From Amorphochlora amoebiformis (Eukaryota > Cercozoa > Chlorarachniophyceae): a stretch of 64,000 nt of DNA. The position numbers and the translations under genes were made by a program. The stretch is from assembly GCA_054601695.1 (NCBI GenBank), contig BAAHQB010000009.1, positions 620,001-684,000 on the forward strand, read 5' to 3'. Shown piece after piece: positions 58,008 through 64,000 of the stretch. The notes beneath the pieces were generated by a model. The model ran no database searches. It had not been told where the DNA came from and was given only the letters and a program-made list of their open reading frames with translations. The stretch's first letter is position 1, and each line of letters opens with the position of its first letter.

Positions 58008-58545
58008 CGCTGTTGAACGAAGCTCAAGAGACGCAGATAGTTCTTCTCCTAAATTTCTTTTTACCGTTAAAAAGGAACTAATCAGACTTCGCAATAGTAA
58101 GTTTAGGAAAGCCGTACACCGGAGGTGTACGGTTTTTTCGGATTTGAGTACTACATACGAATATACGTATTATATATACCTACATGAACTAGATAATAAA
58201 GCTAAAAGCAAGAAGAATCGATACTCGGATTTGCATGCAGCTGTCCTACATGCGGCTGTCCTACAAGGTCGGGGAATGCAATGCATTAGTTGAACTTTCG
58301 TGGCGTGGCGCGCATGTGTGCACTGACTCAACTTGAGTAGTCGACTTATCAAAGAATTAAGCTCGATCATAATCAGATACATTCATGTATGATACGACTA
58401 GATGGCTTGGAAAGCTTGTCACTTGCACCGAAGCTCAATCCGAACTCTATTATTCAGTTGAACATCTATAGTAAATATCATGCGATTTACTCAGTGTGTT
58501 AAATACCCATGATTACTAGTGATTAATTGCTCAAAGTTGAGTTTT
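58008..58545. other. Convergent intergenic region with a terminator-like hairpin
   Basis: Between the F-box gene stop (+) and the last minus gene's stop. Microsatellite-free. An open frame on + (to 58293) continues across it but is out of phase with the F-box exon chain. It holds the hairpin at 58112-58138 and two tandem copies of CATGCGGCTGTCCTACA-like sequence at 58233-58266. Confidence 0.7.
58112..58138 (+). terminator. GC-rich hairpin followed by T6, possible 3'-end signal
   Basis: CCGTACACC-GGA-GGTGTACGG is a perfect 9-bp stem with a 3-nt loop, followed by TTTTTT, about 105 bp after the F-box stop. It resembles an intrinsic terminator in shape, which would be unusual for a nuclear mRNA gene, so function is speculative. 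Confidence 0.4.
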
Positions 58546-58873
58546 CTAATCTGTACTGAAGTCAGATACTAATTCTCTGGCCAAGATCTCCTGCATAGAA
58601 ATTACTCCTTTCTTCTCTTCTAGCTCTCTCTCGGCTGCTGGTAGCAGCGGAGTGTGTTGACGAAGTGCATGGACTCCGACGCTCTGCGAATGTGAAATAA
58701 ATATTGTTGTATATTTGCAATAATAACTGTAATACATATACAAATCTTCAATATATAATATATAGATATATGAATTCACACACATATATGTACGCAATTT
58801 AATATGATATAATACGTCTAGTGTGTACGCAGATATATGTATATGAGACATTCTATACTCATCCATATATCTG

Positions 58874-58909
<36 letters not shown>

Positions 58910-59027
58910 CGATATGTTTATACACATATATGAATATATATTGTAATATATGTAAATATTGTAAAACCCTATAATGGCATCTTTAGAGCACGGAGAACAT
59001 GATTGTTTATAAAGTAGTATAATTATG

Positions 59028-59059
<32 letters not shown>

Positions 59060-59397
59060 AATACGCATATAACCTTTAAAATACTGAGAATACGGTTGTG
59101 CTTACCACCCACCCACGCCTTCTTGCGCTATTTTATACATATATATTATATATATATATAAATGTATATATATATGTACATATATATATAAATATATATA
59201 TATTAATTATTATATATTCAATAAATACATATATATATATGTATATATTTATATATGTATGTATTATACATATGTTTATATTTATATTTATATCAACATG
59301 TACATATATACAAATATATGCCGCATGTCTAATCATATACACATATGTACACCTTACATGTGGATATGTTTTATGTATGTATGTATATATATATATG

Positions 59398-59433
<36 letters not shown>

Positions 59434-59451
59434 ATCATATATGTATATATA

Positions 59452-59500
<49 letters not shown>

Positions 59501-59594
59501 ATATATATATGTATATATGCGTACATGTTAATATATATGCTGTATATATATATATATATATATATTGACATATATATATATATACATAATTAAT

Positions 59595-59631
<37 letters not shown>

Positions 59632-60305
59632 AATGTACGTATGTGTATATAAATACATTATATATTCATCTAAAACATATAAATATATATTTATATACAT
59701 ATTTACAAATATATTATTAAAACAACAATATATATATCATGAAGGGAAGCAGTTCGAAGAGTAGATAAGTATAGTCGTGCGTATACTACAGATAGCTGGA
59801 ATTCGCTGGAGATTCTAGAGATTCTTGGAGATCGTTGTATCCGGTAGTACTCGGTAGATCCGGGTAGTACCGGGCAGCCTCCGAAGGTAACAGGGCTTCG
59901 AGAGGAGTGACAGAGTGTGACTGGACGTAGCGTGACAGAGTGTGACGTTACGCCATGTCACACCGACAACCCGAAGTAAGAACCCATACCCTGTAGTTTT
60001 ACTGCCCTTGCAGTTGCAGTACCCAAGCATGAGGATTTAGCCTTCCATCATTCAGAATCCAAACTAACATGAATCGAACCTAACCTCGGACTACCATTTG
60101 CTAGTACCTGGACTACCGATGCGCTGACAATATATATATATATATATATACATATATAAATGTATATATGTATGTACATATTCGTATATATGTAGAGATA
60201 TATCACATACGCATGCACACACACAGACGCACATATATATATATATATTATATATTATATATATATATGTATATATACATACTCATCGCATACATGCATA
60301 CACTT

Positions 60306-60343
<38 letters not shown>

Positions 60344-60352
60344 TATATGTAC

Positions 60353-60425
<73 letters not shown>

Positions 60426-60693
60426 ATATATATATATACACATATACATATATATATATATATATGTATAAATATTTCTTTTTATATATTACCTCAAATA
60501 CACTAAACGTCTCGCGCAGATTATACGGCATAGGTATCGTACTCGTTTGAATGCACGTGAAGAACTCCACGAACGGAGGCTATATATATGATATTAAAAA
60601 AAATTATATAAATATATATGTATTTCTATATGTGTATATGTATTGAAACGCATTTTGTTCGTACATGGGAGACACAAATATTCATATATGTAT

Positions 60694-60727
<34 letters not shown>

Positions 60728-60739
60728 GTATAAATATAT

Positions 60740-60810
<71 letters not shown>

Positions 60811-60977
60811 ATAGGAAAAGATTTTAATCCATCTCTATAAACACAACACATACATTATTTGCACATGATATATGTTTATATATTTATATATTTATACATA
60901 TGTAATAACTATTATATGATAACTCACCTTTGCCAAAGTTCGGGTGGTGTCGATAATCACTGTACCTACCTGAATAT

Positions 60978-61021
<44 letters not shown>

Positions 61022-61415
61022 TATAGGCAGTCTTCCGATGGATGTAGGGCTAGGGTTAGGGTTAGAGGCAGAGCTAGGGTTAGGGTTAGGGTTAGGGTTA
61101 GGGTTAGGGTAAAGGCTAGGGTTAGGGTTATGGCAAGCGCGTATGGGCTAAAAATAAGGTAAGGGTTAGGGCTAGAGTCATGATTAGGGTTAGGGTTAGG
61201 GTTACGTTTAGAGTTAGAGTGAGGGTCAGGGTTACGATAAAAAAAGGGCTAAATTGGGTAAAATTAAGGCCTATAATTTTATTAGGGTTGGGTAAGGGTT
61301 AACGTTAGGGTTCAGTTAGGTGTAGGGTTAGGGCTACGATTAGGGTTAGGATAAGGGCTTATAGATTACTATACATACTTGTATAAACAATTATTTACAT
61401 ATATACACATAAATA

Positions 61416-61446
<31 letters not shown>

Positions 61447-61490
61447 ATAATAATACTACTACTACTAATACTACTACTACTAATAATAAT

Positions 61491-61540
<50 letters not shown>

Positions 61541-61573
61541 CACGTACATATCTATGTATGTATACTTACATAC

Positions 61574-61605
<32 letters not shown>

Positions 61606-61651
61606 TCTATTAGATGTATGTATATGTTAAATTACATATGTGCGTATGTCA

Positions 61652-61702
<51 letters not shown>

Positions 61703-61841
61703 TATTAACCTATCTGGATATACGTTAATACATATATAAATGTATATTTATATACATACATATACGAATAACACCAACCTGCATTTCGGTAAGAATCTTA
61801 GCGTACATCCTGGCTCTTCAAAGCAATATAAGCGTTAGAAA

Positions 61842-61886
<45 letters not shown>

Positions 61887-61892
61887 GAACAT

Positions 61893-61936
<44 letters not shown>

Positions 61937-61987
61937 GTACAAATATATATGTACAAATATATATGTATATATACATATCTATGTATC

Positions 61988-62023
<36 letters not shown>

Positions 62024-62222
62024 TGTGTGTCTGTGTACATATGTACAATACCATATATTCACATTTCTATATAACGTGTCATGTGCACTCATATACTTAT
62101 ATGCTGTATACTCGTATGCATCAAAATGTATGTATACATATCTGTTAACATATATACATATACATATATATATATATGTATATATATATTTATATATTTA
62201 TATACATATATATTTATATATA

Positions 62223-62295
<73 letters not shown>

Positions 62296-62589
62296 TATAT
62301 GTATATAATATATCTCTATATATATTTATACATACATATATATATATATATATTATATATATTATATGTATATATAGTATGCATATATCCATAGTTTACA
62401 TACCTGGACACCGGAGTGGCTGGGGCGTACGGTAGGGGCATCATTATCACCTTTCCCTGCCTCAAGTCTGCCTGAATTTATATTGTATAATATACGTATA
62501 TATATATATATATATATATAGATCTATGTGTAAATGCGTATACTGTATATAAGCACAAATATATACACATATATATATACATTATATAC

Positions 62590-62621
<32 letters not shown>

Positions 62622-63168
62622 GTATAAGAAGTATGTATATGTAATACGTAGCGCAAATAATGCATATTTATACAATGTATATATATTGTGTATAGTGCAC
62701 ATACGTATATTAAAAAAATGTATACATATAACATACATCATATATTACATATATATTAACATATATGAAAATATCCAATCACAACCCTAACCCTAACCCT
62801 AACCCTAACCGTAACTGTAACCCTAACCGTAACCCTAACCCTAGCCATAACCCTAACATAAGACCTAACCTCAACCCTTCACACCCTAATCTTAACCATG
62901 TAGCCCTAACCCTAAGTAACCCCCCTAACCCTAACCTAACCCTAACCCTAACCCTAACCATAACCCTAACCCTAACCCTAACCCTAACCCGACATATACA
63001 TGTATACGTACAATATATATCTATATATATATATATGTATATATGTAGATTAGATAAATATATGTTTTCGGGTATATCTATGTACATATCTATTTTATGC
63101 ATATTTTTTTAACGAAAACAAACCGAAAGCGATTCAACATTCCCATCATACATATATAGATATATGTG

Positions 63169-63231
<63 letters not shown>

Positions 63232-63316
63232 CAGAAACATATACATACCCCACACATACAAATAAAAAATTACACACACAGTCACCCACAAATACACATA
63301 CCTCCACACATATACA

Positions 63317-63358
<42 letters not shown>

Positions 63359-63491
63359 TCACAAATATATACACCTCAAGAGGATCAATATTCCGATAGC
63401 AAAGACTACCCTCGGTGGTCCCCGCAGGAAAGATTTTGGCAAACCGCTCGGAAAATGCAACGTAAAGCAGCCCTGGTTCGTACGCGGTCAC
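58546..63491 (-). CDS. Unrecognised protein, multi-exon, 5' end uncertain
   Basis: Exons in transcription order: 63491-63375, 62471-62404, 61815-61779, 60969-60928, 60579-60493, possibly a 9-nt exon 59121-59113 (KAW), and 58683-58546 (TAG). Phases agree, giving about 165 residues. Sequence features: [80 protein letters not shown], and a charged C-terminus ([20 protein letters not shown]). No domain was recognised and no transmembrane helix is clear. Upstream exons may lie beyond 63500 or outside the window. Introns contain TA tracts and two telomeric arrays. Convergent with the F-box gene. Confidence 0.65.
59740..60130. other. Unique, microsatellite-free patch in an intron of the 58546-63491 gene
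   Basis: About 390 bp of unique sequence in an otherwise TA-filled intron. It has direct repeats GACAGAGTGTGAC (about 59908 and 59935) and CGGTAGTACTCGGTAGATCCGGGTAGTACCGGG-type imperfect palindromes near 59840-59875. The short minus ORF over it has no splice support. It could be an inserted element or a nested non-coding gene. Confidence 0.45.
61045..61362 (+). repeat. Intronic TTAGGG array (CCCTAA on the gene's sense strand)
   Basis: Interstitial telomere-type array, perfect units at 61076-61108 and degenerate elsewhere, in the intron between exons 61815-61779 and 60969-60928 of the minus-strand gene. Confidence 0.93.
61446..61494 (+). repeat. (AAT/ACT)n trinucleotide patch
   Basis: ATAATAATACTACTACTACT-type trinucleotide repeat inside a TA block. 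Confidence 0.9.
62781..62992 (+). repeat. Intronic CCCTAA array (TTAGGG on the gene's sense strand)
   Basis: Interstitial telomere-type array with several near-perfect blocks, in the intron between exons 63491-63375 and 62471-62404. Its orientation relative to transcription is opposite to the 38.5-kb and 61-kb arrays. Confidence 0.93.
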
Positions 63492-63499
63492 CTTCTCAT

Positions 63500-63677
63500 G
63501 TCACACACACACGTCACGGTTATAAATTTTTGTCTTTATAATCGGACGCATGTGGATATATGTAGGTCTGTGGATTAGTTTGGCTGTTTAGGAGGATGTT
63601 TTATGGGAATGTATGTATAGATGGATCTATCGTATGTATATATTATGTCTATATGTATAAATATACATATATATTAG

Positions 63678-63725
<48 letters not shown>

Positions 63726-63890
63726 GTAGATTATATCATAACTGCGTTACACTATATGATAGTTTGTTACAGTATAACACGTCGTATTATATTATTTATT
63801 CCAATTGTATGCGGTATATATGTATATATATATATATATATAATATGTATAAATACATTTATATATATATATATATATGTATGTATATAT

Positions 63891-63929
<39 letters not shown>

Positions 63930-64000
63930 GTATGAATGTATAGAAATAAAATGATTGCATATATAACACAAACTTATCTATTTATATTAGATGTATATAA
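63500..64000. other. Unassigned right end
   Basis: About 130 bp of unique sequence (63520-63620), then TA microsatellite with a short unique patch (63730-63815). No exon with good splice sites was recognised, although the 5' part of the minus-strand gene may begin here. Confidence 0.5.

Noticed and set aside
57958-58293. 111-residue + ORF with KKELIRLRNSKFRKAV
   Set aside because: Out of phase with the F-box exon chain, which ends at TGA 58005-58007; it crosses the terminator-like hairpin.

Overview
This is nuclear DNA of a eukaryote, most likely a plastid-bearing protist or alga. The genes are cut into many short exons with GT-AG introns, the introns are filled with (TA)n microsatellites and telomere-type TTAGGG/CCCTAA arrays, and the proteins are typical of plastid-bearing lineages: a large PPR protein, a DUF760 protein with a signal-plus-transit-like leader, and a GPC1-type acyltransferase. 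The species cannot be named from the sequence. Nearly all long ORFs made of I/Y/T/H/M/C/V are translations of (TA)n and are not genes.

Gene models were built by hand by joining exons whose splice sites and codon phases agree. Layout: (1) 641-10463 +, SPFH/band-7 protein, 13 exons, 5' end outside the window; (2) 11282-15960 -, glycerophosphocholine acyltransferase (GPC1/DUF2838), 10 exons; (3) 16079-22151 +, PPR protein, 4 exons; (4) 22709-23956 -, small single-pass membrane protein with an in-frame TAA; (5) 24175-28960 +, DUF760 protein, 17 exons; (6) 30270-45192 -, EXD2-like 3'-5' exonuclease with a C-terminal Zn/HNH-like module, over 20 exons, possibly fused to a membrane module at 46620-47611; (7) 47716-48957 +, uncertain coding region; (8) 50277-58007 +, F-box/LRR protein; (9) 58546-63491 -, unrecognised protein.

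Genes alternate in strand. Divergent pairs share intergenic stretches of about 100-220 bp that probably act as bidirectional promoters. Convergent pairs are separated by 0.5-1.3 kb of almost (TA)n-free sequence rich in CTAG, GTAC and TGCA.

The most unusual feature is that many introns carry decayed partial copies of the neighbouring exon. Usually the copy holds the exon 3' end plus its 5' splice site and some intron, sometimes as an array of about ten. These 'ghost exon boundaries' occur in at least three genes: SPFH, the EXD2-like gene and the F-box gene. All interstitial telomeric arrays in the window also lie in introns, and where the sense strand reads CCCTAA they supply serial CTAAC branch-point-like words that end close to real 3' splice sites.
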